DNA of 64,000 bases from Planctomycetaceae bacterium (lineage in GTDB: Bacteria > Planctomycetota > Phycisphaerae > Phycisphaerales > SM1A02), in contig CANLHK010000008.1 of the NCBI GenBank assembly GCA_947490615.1, positions 103,695-167,694 of the forward strand. Direction: 5' to 3'. A program made the translations under genes and the position numbers. This document shows, in pieces, positions 51,404-60,533 of the stretch. The stretch's first letter is position 1, and every line of letters starts with the position of its first letter. Below the pieces are notes generated by a model. It saw only the letters and a program-made list of their open reading frames with translations, had not been told where the DNA came from and ran no database searches.

Positions 51404-52411
51404 TCAGCCGATGCGTTCGGTCGTGCTCGGGCGTGACATCAGCTGCGCGAGCGCGTCGTGCGGATTGAGGCCATCACAGACCATCGCAGCGACTGCTTCG
51501 CAAATCGGCAGATCGATGGCGCGCTCCTTCGCGATGCGAACCAACGCGCGCGCGGTGGGAACACCTTCCACCACCGAGATTGTTCCAGCAAGCGCTTGCT
51601 CCACTTTCTCGCCGCGACCAAGTCGTTCGCCAAAACTGCGGTTGCGACCTTCAGGTGCAAAGCAGGTTGTCGCGAGATCGCCAGCGCCTGCGACACCGAA
51701 GAAGGTTTCGAGATTGCCTCCGAGTGCCACACCTATGCGGGCAATCTCCGCGAGACCGCGCGCGAGGATCGCACTCTTGGCGTTGGCTCCGAGCCCCATG
51801 CCGTCGGCCACACCCGCTGCGATGGCGATGACATTCTTGCACGCGCCTGCGAGCTCGACTCCCACGAGGTCCTGCGAGACATAGACCTTCAACCACGGAG
51901 CTGTGAAGGTCGCCTGCACGCATTCAGCCAGCGCGAGATCAGTGCTCGCTGCGACAAGGACCGCAGGAAGGCGACGCGCGAGTTCGGCGGCGATCGATGG
52001 TCCACTCAACGCCGCGACTCCGTGCGACGCACAGACCTCCGAGAGAATCTCGCAGGGAAGTCGGAACGAATCGACCTCGATGCCCTTGGCGATGCTGACG
52101 ATCGGTGCCTCGGGCCGCATCCACGGCGAAACGCGTGTGAAAGTCGCGCGGATGTACTGCGTCGGTATCGCACAGACCACGAGATCGGCCTCACGCAAGA
52201 CGGAGGCATCGGCGGTGACGCGCAGCGCAGAGGGCAGCGTGAATCCTGGCAATCGGACGCTGGCGCGCGCGGCATTGAGCGCCACACTCTCAGACTCAAA
52301 GGGGCAGAGCAGCGTTGTCAGCGTCCCGCGCACGGCCAAGACATCGCTCAGAACAAGCGCCATCTGCCCGTCGCCGACGATCACCACATGCTTTGGAGGC
52401 TTCGCTTCCAC
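51404..52411 (-). CDS. gpsA: NAD(P)-dependent glycerol-3-phosphate dehydrogenase
   Basis: The 335-aa protein begins a Rossmann fold with VIVGDGQMALVLSD. It also has LSGPSIAAELARRLP and the catalytic-lysine region GVELAGACKNVIAIAAG, then GAGDLATTC and GRNRSFGERLG. It makes sn-glycerol-3-phosphate for phospholipids. The GTG start at 52411 gives the normal family length; the open frame to 52753 is spurious. The second position of the usual GxGxxG is GDGQMA, with Ala in place of the last Gly. Confidence 0.93.
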   Translation of the reverse strand: MEAKPPKHVVIVGDGQMALVLSDVLAVRGTLTTLLCPFESESVALNAARASVRLPGFTLPSALRVTADASVLREADLVVCAIPTQYIRATFTRVSPWMRPEAPIVSIAKGIEVDSFRLPCEILSEVCASHGVAALSGPSIAAELARRLPAVLVAASTDLALAECVQATFTAPWLKVYVSQDLVGVELAGACKNVIAIAAGVADGMGLGANAKSAILARGLAEIARIGVALGGNLETFFGVAGAGDLATTCFAPEGRNRSFGERLGRGEKVEQALAGTISVVEGVPTARALVRIAKERAIDLPICEAVAAMVCDGLNPHDALAQLMSRPSTTERIG

Positions 52412-52551
52412 CAAGGCAGAGTAACCTCGCGACCCCGAATCGGCTGTGCTACGCTCCGCGCCCGCGGAGCAGCAGGACCCTTGCGCGCCGCGGCTTGCAG
52501 ACGGTTGGTTGCCCGAGTTGGACGGTCCAAGATTCTCGCCTGAACTACGCC

Positions 52552-54597
52552 ATGTCGACACTGACCACGACCCCGTCCTCAGGATCACACTCGCTCGACA
52601 GCAGCGCCCGCAACAGCACGGACAGCGATGCAGGCGGAGCAGAGCGCCTCGAGCGTCAGCTCTTCGTGGCACTCCTTGGCGGCGTGTTCCTGCTGGCCTC
52701 CTGGGTCTCGCGGTTGTTTGGCATCGAGGAGTCAGTCGCGGACATCCCCGCACTCATCGGCGCGCTCATTCTCGTGGTGCCGCTGGCCAAAGGGGCGTTT
52801 GAAGAACTTCGCGAGGGACGCGCTTCGAGCGACAGCCTCGCGAGCCTCGCCGTCTTTGCGGCGATTGCCAACGAGCTCTATCTCGCAGCGGGATTCTTGG
52901 CGTTCTTCCTCTGGTTTAGCGAGCTGGTCCTCAGCCGCACGGCGTGGGGCGCGCAGCGGGCGATTCGCAATCTGCTTGAACTCACGCCTGACATCGCTCG
53001 ACTGGTCGATGCCAACGGCGCAGAGCGCGAAGTCTCCCTCGCAGAGGTTCGCGCCGGCCTCGTCGTCCGCGTGCGCCCTGGCGAGAACTTGCCTGCCGAC
53101 GGCATCGTGCGCAGCGGCACCTCCAACATCAACCAAGCGTCACTCACTGGTGAAGCCGTTCCAATCGAAGTCCAGCCTGGCGCAGCGGTCTACGCGGGCA
53201 CGACGAACCTCACGGGACAGATCGATTTCCAAGTCACCGCCGTCAAGGGCGAGACCACGATCGGCAAGGTCGAGAAGCTCATCCGCGAAGCGGAAAGCGC
53301 CAAGGGTCGCAAACAGGAACTCATCGAACGCATCGCGGGCTATTACGTTCCCGTCGTGTTGATGGTGGCGCTCATCGTGTGGTTCTTTACCGCGCGCTCG
53401 GGCGATCCCAACGCCAAGGCGGTTGCCGCCGAACGCGCGATCACCGTGCTCGTGGTGACTTGCCCAGGCGCGCTGCTCATTGCCTATCCAACGGCGATGG
53501 TGGCAGCGTTTGCGGCGGCGGCGCGACTCGGCGTGATGATCAAGCAGACGCGCACACTCGAAAGCGCTGCGGACATCGACACCGTCGTGATGGACAAGAC
53601 TGGAACCTTGACCACAGGAAAGTTTGCGGTGAGTCGACTCGCGCCCGCCGACGGCGTCGACGGTGCAACGCTGCTGCAAGCCGCAGCCGATGCGGAACAG
53701 TCGTCGAACCATCCGCTAGCAAAGTCGATTGTTGAAACGGCCGAGCGTGCGCGCATCACGCCGCACAGCCTGCTCGCCTACCGAGAAGTGCACGGTCGCG
53801 GCGTCGCTGCCACGACGACCGAAGGCGAAATCATCGCTGGTCGAGGCGCGTGGATCATTGAGCTCAACGCCAACGCCGCCGCAGAGGTCAAAGCCGTGGA
53901 AGCCAAGATCGAAGGCATGTCGGGCGTCCATGTCATGGTCGCTGGCCGATACCTCGGCGCGGTCGGACTCGAAGACAAACTTCGCCGCAACGCCACGGAG
54001 GTCGTCGCAAAATTGCGCGAGCTCGGCGTGCGGCGCGTGTCCATCTTCACGGGTGACCGTCTTGCGGTCGCGACGCGCGTGGGGCAAGCCGTCGGTGTCG
54101 ATGCGATTGAGGCCGAGTGCCTGCCCGAAGAGAAGCACGAGGAATTGAAGTACCTCATGCGCAAGGGACACCGCACGCTCGTCGTGGGTGACGGCATCAA
54201 CGACGGCCCCATCCTGGCAACTGCGGATGTCGGCGTGGCGATGGGTCTGTCGGGCTCGGACATCGCGACCAACAGCGCGGGCGTCGCGCTCATGAACGAT
54301 GACCTGCGCACCATTCCCTTCCTGCTGGAAATCGCCCGCAAGACGAAGTCGGTCATCGCGCTGAACATCACCGTCGCGGTGCTCTTGGCACTCGTAGGTC
54401 TCGCGCTGGCGGCGACGGGACGACTCTACATCTGGGTCACGCCGTTCTATCAGGCGGCCGCGTATGTGTTCGTGATCGCCAACTCGCTCCGACTGGTTCG
54501 TTTCGGTGAGGAGTTCGCCACCACCGAAGAGATCCGTCGCCAGGCGGAGTCCGAGTCTGCAGCGAAGCCCTCGAGGCGTCAGCTCGGATCGGCGTAA
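52552..54597 (+). CDS. P1B-type heavy-metal ATPase with CPG transport motif, no N-terminal metal-binding domain
   Basis: The 681-aa protein has ~8 transmembrane helices, actuator TGEA (SLTGEAVP), phosphorylation site DKTGTLT (Asp348), the P1B-specific [11 protein letters not shown]is-Pro motif and GDGINDGP (G546-D551). The membrane metal motif is CPG (Cys304-Pro305-Gly306) where typical members have CPC, SPC or TPC. There is no HMA domain or CXXC at the N-terminus, only a ~35-residue Ser/Thr/Asp-rich leader. The substrate cannot be predicted; export of a transition metal is the default. No metalloregulator adjoins it. ATG 52552 is the first start after the shared divergent region with gpsA. 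Confidence 0.9.
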   Translation: MSTLTTTPSSGSHSLDSSARNSTDSDAGGAERLERQLFVALLGGVFLLASWVSRLFGIEESVADIPALIGALILVVPLAKGAFEELREGRASSDSLASLAVFAAIANELYLAAGFLAFFLWFSELVLSRTAWGAQRAIRNLLELTPDIARLVDANGAEREVSLAEVRAGLVVRVRPGENLPADGIVRSGTSNINQASLTGEAVPIEVQPGAAVYAGTTNLTGQIDFQVTAVKGETTIGKVEKLIREAESAKGRKQELIERIAGYYVPVVLMVALIVWFFTARSGDPNAKAVAAERAITVLVVTCPGALLIAYPTAMVAAFAAAARLGVMIKQTRTLESAADIDTVVMDKTGTLTTGKFAVSRLAPADGVDGATLLQAAADAEQSSNHPLAKSIVETAERARITPHSLLAYREVHGRGVAATTTEGEIIAGRGAWIIELNANAAAEVKAVEAKIEGMSGVHVMVAGRYLGAVGLEDKLRRNATEVVAKLRELGVRRVSIFTGDRLAVATRVGQAVGVDAIEAECLPEEKHEELKYLMRKGHRTLVVGDGINDGPILATADVGVAMGLSGSDIATNSAGVALMNDDLRTIPFLLEIARKTKSVIALNITVAVLLALVGLALAATGRLYIWVTPFYQAAAYVFVIANSLRLVRFGEEFATTEEIRRQAESESAAKPSRRQLGSA

Positions 54598-54698
54598 CGC
54601 ACCCCGTTGTATCCACGCGAAGTTCGCGCGGACCACTCGCAACCTCGCATCGAACCTCCGCAGCCCAACGCGCCCTACCCCCGCTTTCGAGATCAACT

Positions 54699-55769
54699 AT
54701 GGCAACCTTGAGCACGATTCAATCGCTCCTTGGCGCAGACGCTGACGGCCTCCTCACGCACAAGGCCAAGCTTTCGCGTGAGATCCTGCACATTCCAGGT
54801 CCGTCGGTCGTCGACGCGCACTACGGCATCAGCGATCGCAGCCCACAGGTGCTGCGCAGTCTGCAGGCGATGTTCGGTCACGGCCGCCTCGCCAACACGG
54901 GGTATCTCTCGATTCTCCCCGTCGATCAGGGCATTGAGCATTCGGCGGGCGCGAGCTTCGCAAAGAACCCCGCCTACTTCGACGGCGAGAACATCGTGAA
55001 GCTCGCCATCGATGGCGGATGCAACGCCGTCGCGACGACCTTCGGCGCGCTGAGTAGTGTCTCGCGCAAGTACGCGCACCGCATTCCCTTCATGGTCAAG
55101 ATCAACCACAACGAGTTGATGACCTATCCAAATCGCTTCGACCAAGTCATGTTCGGTTCGGTGCGCGATGCGTGGAATCTCGGCGCCTGCGCGGTCGGAG
55201 CCACGATCTACTTTGGCAGTGACAACTCGACGAGGCAGATCGTCGAAGTCTCCCGCGCCTTCGAAGAAGCGCACGCGCTGGGCATGGCGACGGTGCTCTG
55301 GTGTTACATCCGCAACAACGCCTTCAAGGTCGGCAGCAAGGACTACCACACCGCTGCGGATCTCACGGGGCAAGCCAACCACCTCGGTGTCACCATCAAG
55401 GCGGACATCATCAAGCAGAAACTCCCCGACATCAACGGCGGATTCGTGGCGCTCAACACTGGTGATTCGAGCTACGGCAAACTCGACAAGCGGATGTACA
55501 GCGATCTCGCGACCGACCATCCGATTGACCTCTGCCGCTACCAAGTCCTCAACTGCGCGAGCGGTCGCTCGGGACTCATCAATTCGGGCGGAGCAAGCGG
55601 CGCCAACGATCTCGCCGACGCTGTGAAGACCGCCGTCATCAACAAGCGCGCGGGCGGTATGGGACTCATCTCGGGACGCAAGGCTTTCCAGAAGCCGATG
55701 TCTGAAGGCGTGGCGCTGCTCAACGCCATCCAAGATGTCTACCTTTGCCGCGAAGTGACCGTGGCGTAA
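54699..55769 (+). CDS. fbaB: class I fructose-bisphosphate aldolase (FbaB/DhnA type)
   Basis: The 356-aa protein resembles the archaeal/bacterial FbaB group: [12 protein letters not shown] near the N-terminus, [28 protein letters not shown] with the Schiff-base lysine (VTIKADI), then SGGASG and [15 protein letters not shown] phosphate-binding elements. It cleaves fructose-1,6-bisphosphate without metal. The ~100-nt gap after the P1B ATPase holds no gene. Confidence 0.93.
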   Translation: MATLSTIQSLLGADADGLLTHKAKLSREILHIPGPSVVDAHYGISDRSPQVLRSLQAMFGHGRLANTGYLSILPVDQGIEHSAGASFAKNPAYFDGENIVKLAIDGGCNAVATTFGALSSVSRKYAHRIPFMVKINHNELMTYPNRFDQVMFGSVRDAWNLGACAVGATIYFGSDNSTRQIVEVSRAFEEAHALGMATVLWCYIRNNAFKVGSKDYHTAADLTGQANHLGVTIKADIIKQKLPDINGGFVALNTGDSSYGKLDKRMYSDLATDHPIDLCRYQVLNCASGRSGLINSGGASGANDLADAVKTAVINKRAGGMGLISGRKAFQKPMSEGVALLNAIQDVYLCREVTVA

Positions 55770-55778
55770 ACCATGGCG

Positions 55779-55784
55779 TAAACT
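55779..55784 (+). promoter_or_regulatory. possible -10 element (TAAACT) 7 nt before mnmA
   Basis: TAAACT ends 7 nt before the GTG at 55792, with no Shine-Dalgarno; this is consistent with a leaderless transcript. Confidence 0.4.
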
Positions 55785-55791
55785 TGCCGCT

Positions 55792-56919
55792 GTGAAGATT
55801 CTGCTCGCCATGTCCGGCGGCGTCGACAGCTCCGTCGCCGCCGCGCTCTTGCAACGCGATGGACATGAAGTCGTCGGCTGCTTCATGCGCCTTGGAAGTC
55901 CTGGTGAAGAGCTGGAAACTCCGCGCGCAGAAGAGACCTGTTCCATCGGCACCGCGCGGATCGGCCACCAAGGTTGCTGCTCGATCCACGACGCCGCCGA
56001 CGCGCGGTTGGTCGCTGCGAAACTCAACATCCCGTTTTATGTGGTGAACTTCCGCAAGGACTTCGGCCGCATCATCTCCTACTTCGAAGAGGAGTACCAC
56101 GCGGGCCGAACGCCCAACCCCTGCGTGCGCTGCAACGATTGGCTGAAGTTTGGCAAGCTCCGCTCGTACGCCGAGCAACTCGGCTGTGACGCTGTGGCGA
56201 CTGGGCACTACGCGCGGGTTGCGACGACCGAGTCAGGTGCGCGCATTCAGCGCGGACTCGACGCAGCGAAGGACCAGTCGTATGTGCTCTTCGGGATTGG
56301 CCGCGAGGCGCTCGCGACGACGCTGCTCCCGATCGGTTCGATGGAGAAGCACGCGGTCCGTGCGTTGGCCCGCGACTTCGCGCTGCCTGTTTCGGAGAAG
56401 CCCGACTCGCAGGAGATCTGCTTCGTACCGCAAGACTACGCTGATTTTCTGGCGCAGCGTGCGCCCGAGCGATTCACTCCTGGTGTTGTCGAAGATGAAT
56501 CGGGTCGCGTGCTCGGTCAGCACGAAGGTCACCAGCGCTTCACGATCGGCCAGCGCCGCGGCATTCGCATCGCCGCGAGCATCCCGCTCTTCGTGCTGCA
56601 CAAAGACGCTGCGCGCAACGCGATTGTCGTTGGTCCACGAGAGAGTCTCGAATCGCACGGCGTGTCAGCCAGTGAAGTGGTTTGGTACGGCGAGCGCGAC
56701 TTTGCGAGTGAAGGCGTGGCGTGCCACGCGCAAGTGCGAGCGCACGGCGCGCCGATTCCTGCCACGGTTCGTCATCGGATGGAGCAGGACTCTGCCACGA
56801 TCGAAGTGCGATTCCATCGCGGCGAGGCTGGAGTTGCGCCGGGGCAAGCTGTCGTCTGCTACGACCATGACGCGCGCATCCTCGGTGGCGGATGGATCCA
56901 CGCTACATTCCGCGGGTGA
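55792..56919 (+). CDS. mnmA: tRNA-specific 2-thiouridylase
   Basis: The 375-aa protein has the PP-loop SGGVDSS (8-14), the catalytic Cys111 in NPCVRC and partner Cys210 in SQEICF. It forms s2U34 in tRNAs for Lys, Glu and Gln. It carries an insert (~35-65, with CSIGTARIGHQGCCS) that includes three extra cysteines not found in the E. coli enzyme, possibly a metal or cluster site. The GTG start has no Shine-Dalgarno. It overlaps the next gene's GTG start by 4 nt. Confidence 0.95.
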   Translation: MKILLAMSGGVDSSVAAALLQRDGHEVVGCFMRLGSPGEELETPRAEETCSIGTARIGHQGCCSIHDAADARLVAAKLNIPFYVVNFRKDFGRIISYFEEEYHAGRTPNPCVRCNDWLKFGKLRSYAEQLGCDAVATGHYARVATTESGARIQRGLDAAKDQSYVLFGIGREALATTLLPIGSMEKHAVRALARDFALPVSEKPDSQEICFVPQDYADFLAQRAPERFTPGVVEDESGRVLGQHEGHQRFTIGQRRGIRIAASIPLFVLHKDAARNAIVVGPRESLESHGVSASEVVWYGERDFASEGVACHAQVRAHGAPIPATVRHRMEQDSATIEVRFHRGEAGVAPGQAVVCYDHDARILGGGWIHATFRG

Positions 56920-57908
56920 TCTACGCAGGTATCGACGAAGCAGGCTACGGGCCGCTCCTCGGACCGTTGTGCGTCGGAGCGAGCGCTTTTCGACTCGCCG
57001 ATGCGGACGGTTCGATGGCGAACGATGTGCTGCGCGAGGGCGGTTCTCCCGAGGGACCGCGCGCTCCTGATCTCTGGAAAGCACTCGCGTCGGGCGTCTG
57101 CCGCAAGCCTCGTGACGCACGGCGTCGCATCGCCGTTGCCGACAGCAAGAAGTTGAAGAGCGCGGGAAGCCAGCCGCTGATCCATCTCGAACGCGGCGTG
57201 CTCGCGTTTGCAGGAACAGAGCTCTTGGACGATGCGCAGCTCTTCGCGCGGTTGGGTGTGCATGCCCGCGCCTGCGCTGCATCACCCTGGCATGCCCAGG
57301 TGCTCCCAGTTCCGATGGCGCACACGAAGGACGAGATCGGCATCGCGCGAAGCGTGGTCGCCCGCGCCCTCGAACGCGCTGAGGCCGAGGTCGCACATCT
57401 TGGCGTGTCCGCACTTGATGCTCCTGCGTTCAACGCGCTCTACCGAACGCTCGGCAACAAGGCGCATGTGAATCTCACGCTCGTGTTCGAGGCGGCGCGA
57501 CAGATCGACCTCTTGCGTTGTAACGAGCCAGCGTTTCTCGCCATCGACCGTCAAGGCGGACGAGCGAGCTACACCACAGAGCTCAAGGAGCATCTCGCGC
57601 GAGGTGCACGCGTGCGCACCATCAGCGAGTCCGACGAGATCTCAACCTACGAGGTCGGCGATGGGCTCTTCGTCTCCTTCGAAGTCGGTGCGGAGGATCG
57701 GCATCTCCCTGTCGCCCTCGCATCGATGGGCGCGAAGCTGGTACGCGAGCTCTTCATGCGGCGTCTGAATGCGTACTTCGCGCAACGCAACCCCGGGCTC
57801 GCACCAACCGCCGGATATGTGGAGGACGGGCGGCGCTTCCTGGCCGAGGTCAAGCCGATCCTGCTGCGCGAGGCGATCCCCGAGGCGGACTTCGCGCGGG
57901 TGGTCTGA
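56916..57908 (+). CDS. RNase HII-like protein, long and divergent
   Basis: The N-terminus IYAGIDEAGYGPLLGPLCVGA matches the RNase HII opening motif DEAGRGP with Tyr in place of Arg. VADSKKLKSA matches its DSKKL motif. A later AIDRQGG and ASMGAKLVRELFM resemble the third catalytic Asp and the AxxxAKxxRD block. At ~330 aa it is over 100 aa longer than normal RNase HII, with inserts at about 45-75 and 115-170. The GTG at 56916 overlaps the mnmA stop (GTGA), as is usual here, and is preferred over the ATG at 56892. Activity on RNA-DNA hybrids is plausible but not certain. Confidence 0.75.
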   Translation: MIYAGIDEAGYGPLLGPLCVGASAFRLADADGSMANDVLREGGSPEGPRAPDLWKALASGVCRKPRDARRRIAVADSKKLKSAGSQPLIHLERGVLAFAGTELLDDAQLFARLGVHARACAASPWHAQVLPVPMAHTKDEIGIARSVVARALERAEAEVAHLGVSALDAPAFNALYRTLGNKAHVNLTLVFEAARQIDLLRCNEPAFLAIDRQGGRASYTTELKEHLARGARVRTISESDEISTYEVGDGLFVSFEVGAEDRHLPVALASMGAKLVRELFMRRLNAYFAQRNPGLAPTAGYVEDGRRFLAEVKPILLREAIPEADFARVV

Positions 57909-58291
57909 CCCCGAAAACCCGCGCCAAGGCGCCAAATCGCGGTCCGAACCCGCGCGCACTCCCACCCGGAACCCTCCTCGAACGAGCCGTTGCATTGGCT
58001 CGGGCAGGGGCTTACACTGTTCGACTCGGCGGATTTTTGCCGACGAGCGCGCGTTTCGCGAGTTTCAGCCATGCCCGACGACGACCCTGCCACTTCCGCC
58101 GACGACAACCGCCGCGCCCGCGCGCGCAGAGGTTCGTCGCCGCGTGACTGGTTGAGGAGCGTCGGCTGAGCAGCGCGCAACACCGTACTTCAACTCACAT
58201 CCAGCACTGAACTGATAGGCCGCCGTTGTCTCGGCGGGCACCATCGACACCCGGCACCGCTTCGCTGCGGGCCCACTCTCAGGATTCTCCC
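57909..58291. other. 383-nt promoter and leader region of fusA
   Basis: It contains the fusA promoter at 57990-58018, then ~265 nt of leader. A 32-codon ORF (58071-58169, MPDDDPATSADDN start) lies within the leader but has no Shine-Dalgarno. No stable terminator or riboswitch fold is evident by eye. Confidence 0.6.
57990..58018 (+). promoter_or_regulatory. sigma70-like promoter TTGCAT-N17-TACACT for fusA
   Basis: TTGCAT (57990-57995), a 17-nt spacer and TACACT (58013-58018): the closest match to a housekeeping promoter in the window. Predicted start near 58025, giving a ~267-nt leader before fusA. Confidence 0.65.
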
Positions 58292-60403
58292 ATGGCAACC
58301 GATCTCAACAGGGTTCGCAACATCGGCATCTGCGCGCACATCGACGCAGGCAAGACGACTGTGTCCGAACGCATTCTCTTCTACACCGGCCGCAACTACA
58401 AGATCGGCGAAGTGCACGAAGGCACCGCGACCATGGACTTCCTCCAAGAAGAGCAAGAGCGTGGCATCACCATCCAGTCTGCCGCGACGACCTGCCCGTG
58501 GGAGAAGGATGGCCACGAGTACAAGATCAACCTGATCGACACGCCAGGACACGTCGACTTCACCATCGAAGTGGAGCGCTCGCTGCGCGTGCTCGATGGT
58601 GCGTGCGCCGTGTTTGACGGCAAGGAAGGCGTCGAGGCGCAGTCGGAAACCGTCTGGCGTCAGGCCGATCGCTACAACGTCCCCCGCCTCTGCTTCATCA
58701 ACAAGATGGACAAGATGGGTGCCGACTGGGACTTTTCGTTCGCGTCGATCCGCTCGCGCCTCGGCGCCAACGGCATCGCGATCCAACTTCCGATCGGCAA
58801 GGGCAACGACTTCATCGGAATCATCGACCTCGTCACGATGAAGGCCAACTACTTCTCGCAAGACGACCAGGGCGCCACGATGACCGAGGGTGAAATCCCC
58901 GCGGAGCTCTTCGACAAGGCGGAGTACTTCCGCAATGAGCTCATCGAGAAGGCTGCAGAGCTCGAGGATGTGCTCATGGAGCAGTACCTCACCGATCCAA
59001 ATAAGGTCACCAACGAGCAGCTCAAGTACGCGATTCGCAAGGGCACCATCGACATCAAGTGCTTCCCCGTGCTTTGCGGCGCTGCGCTGCGAAACATCGG
59101 CGTGCAGAAGGTGCTCGACGCTGCGATCGACTACCTGCCCAATCCGACCGAGCGCCCCGCCACCAAGGGCGTGAATCCCGACGACATCAGCGAGGCGATG
59201 ACCCGTCCGCACGATCCGACGGCGCCGTTCTCCGCGCTGGTGTTCAAGGTCGTCTCCGATATCCACGGCGACCTCACCTACATCCGCGTCTACTCGGGAA
59301 CCCTCGACAAGGGCACGCGCGTGCTCAATCCAGGCAACGGCAAGCGCGAGAATGTCAGCCGCATCTTTGAGATGCACGCACGCGATCGCAATGCGCTCGA
59401 CGCGGTGGACGCTGGCAACATCGTCGCAGTCATCGGACTCAAGAGTTCGTACACCGGCGACACCATCTGCGATCCTGATCATCCGATCATCCTCGAGCGC
59501 ATGACCTTCCCTGAGCCCGTCATCTCGATGGCGATCGAGCCGATCACTGCCGACGACAAGAAGAAGCTTGGCGACGCGCTGACCACCATCCGCCGCGAGG
59601 ATCCTTCGTTCCGCTCGAACTACAACGATGAGACGGGCGAGACGATCATCGCGGGCATGGGCGAGCTTCACCTTGAGATCATCAAGAACAAGCTCACGCG
59701 CGACATGAAGATCGGTGTGAATGTTGGCAAGCCCCGCGTCTCCTACCGCGAGACGATTCTCGGCACCGCCAAGGATGTCCGTGGTCTGTTCAAGAAGCAG
59801 TCGGGTGGACGCGGCCAGTTTGGCGATGCTGTCGTCACTGTCATGCCGATGACTCCGGAGGAAGCGACCGCTGCAGAACTGAAGATGAAGGACGGCATCG
59901 TGTTCGAGGACAAGATCGCTGGCGGCGTGGTGCCGCGCGAGTTCATCCCCTCGATCGAATACGGCGTCCGCCAGGCTGCGGCATCGGGCGTGCTCGGCGG
60001 ATACCCCGTCATCAATGTGCGCGTCCAACTCGTCTACGGCTCGTACCACGATGTCGACTCGAGCCAGATCGCCTTCGAACAGGCAGGCATGCTGGCCTTC
60101 CGTGAAGCGATCATGAAGGCGCGCCCAGCGCTGCTCGAGCCAATCATGAAGCTCGTCGTGACGACTCCCGACGAGTTCTTCGGAAACGTCTCGGGTGACA
60201 TCGCCTCTCGTCGCGGTCAGATCACCGACCAGGAGATGCGTGGTAACGCGCGTCTCTTGACCTGCGAAGTGCCGCTCTCCGAGCTCTTCGGTTACACCAC
60301 GACGCTGCGCTCGATGACCCAAGGTCGCGCGACCAGCTCGATGGAACCATTGACCTACCGCGTCATGCCAGAGAAGCTCAAGGATCTCGTCCTCAAGAAG
60401 TAA
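58292..60403 (+). CDS. fusA: elongation factor G
   Basis: The 703-aa protein is full length: G1 AHIDAGKTT (15-23), G3 DTPGH, G4 NKMD, then domains II-V with the C-terminal GRGQFGD and ERA-like RGQITDQEMRGN segments. It drives ribosomal translocation. The ATG at 58292 (MATDLNRVRNIGICAHID) matches the family N-terminus. It stands alone, not beside rpsL/rpsG/tuf, and has its own terminator, so it may be a second EF-G or a relocated single copy. Confidence 0.96.
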   Translation: MATDLNRVRNIGICAHIDAGKTTVSERILFYTGRNYKIGEVHEGTATMDFLQEEQERGITIQSAATTCPWEKDGHEYKINLIDTPGHVDFTIEVERSLRVLDGACAVFDGKEGVEAQSETVWRQADRYNVPRLCFINKMDKMGADWDFSFASIRSRLGANGIAIQLPIGKGNDFIGIIDLVTMKANYFSQDDQGATMTEGEIPAELFDKAEYFRNELIEKAAELEDVLMEQYLTDPNKVTNEQLKYAIRKGTIDIKCFPVLCGAALRNIGVQKVLDAAIDYLPNPTERPATKGVNPDDISEAMTRPHDPTAPFSALVFKVVSDIHGDLTYIRVYSGTLDKGTRVLNPGNGKRENVSRIFEMHARDRNALDAVDAGNIVAVIGLKSSYTGDTICDPDHPIILERMTFPEPVISMAIEPITADDKKKLGDALTTIRREDPSFRSNYNDETGETIIAGMGELHLEIIKNKLTRDMKIGVNVGKPRVSYRETILGTAKDVRGLFKKQSGGRGQFGDAVVTVMPMTPEEATAAELKMKDGIVFEDKIAGGVVPREFIPSIEYGVRQAAASGVLGGYPVINVRVQLVYGSYHDVDSSQIAFEQAGMLAFREAIMKARPALLEPIMKLVVTTPDEFFGNVSGDIASRRGQITDQEMRGNARLLTCEVPLSELFGYTTTLRSMTQGRATSSMEPLTYRVMPEKLKDLVLKK

Positions 60404-60452
60404 GTTGAGCTGTCGACACGACAGCGTGTCGCGAGCATCACTCGTTCACTCC

Positions 60453-60480
60453 GCCGCCGCCAGCAATTGCTGGCGGCGGC
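60453..60480 (+). terminator. Rho-independent terminator of fusA
   Basis: A perfect 28-nt palindrome (12-bp stem GCCGCCGCCAGC with AATT loop) followed by TTTCATT, 49 nt after the fusA stop. Confidence 0.85.
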
Positions 60481-60519
60481 TTTCATTCAAAGCACGATGA
60501 CGCCTGCAGCGTGACCGCC

Positions 60520-60525
60520 TACTAT
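60520..60525 (+). promoter_or_regulatory. possible -10 element (TACTAT) 8 nt before the PP2C gene
   Basis: TACTAT ends 8 nt before the ATG at 60534, with no Shine-Dalgarno between; it lies just after the fusA terminator, where a new promoter is needed. Confidence 0.45.
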
Positions 60526-60533
60526 GGCGCCCC

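Noticed and set aside
58190..60322. 710-aa - strand ORF opposite fusA
   Set aside because: Perfectly antisense to a conserved EF-G; no independent signals.
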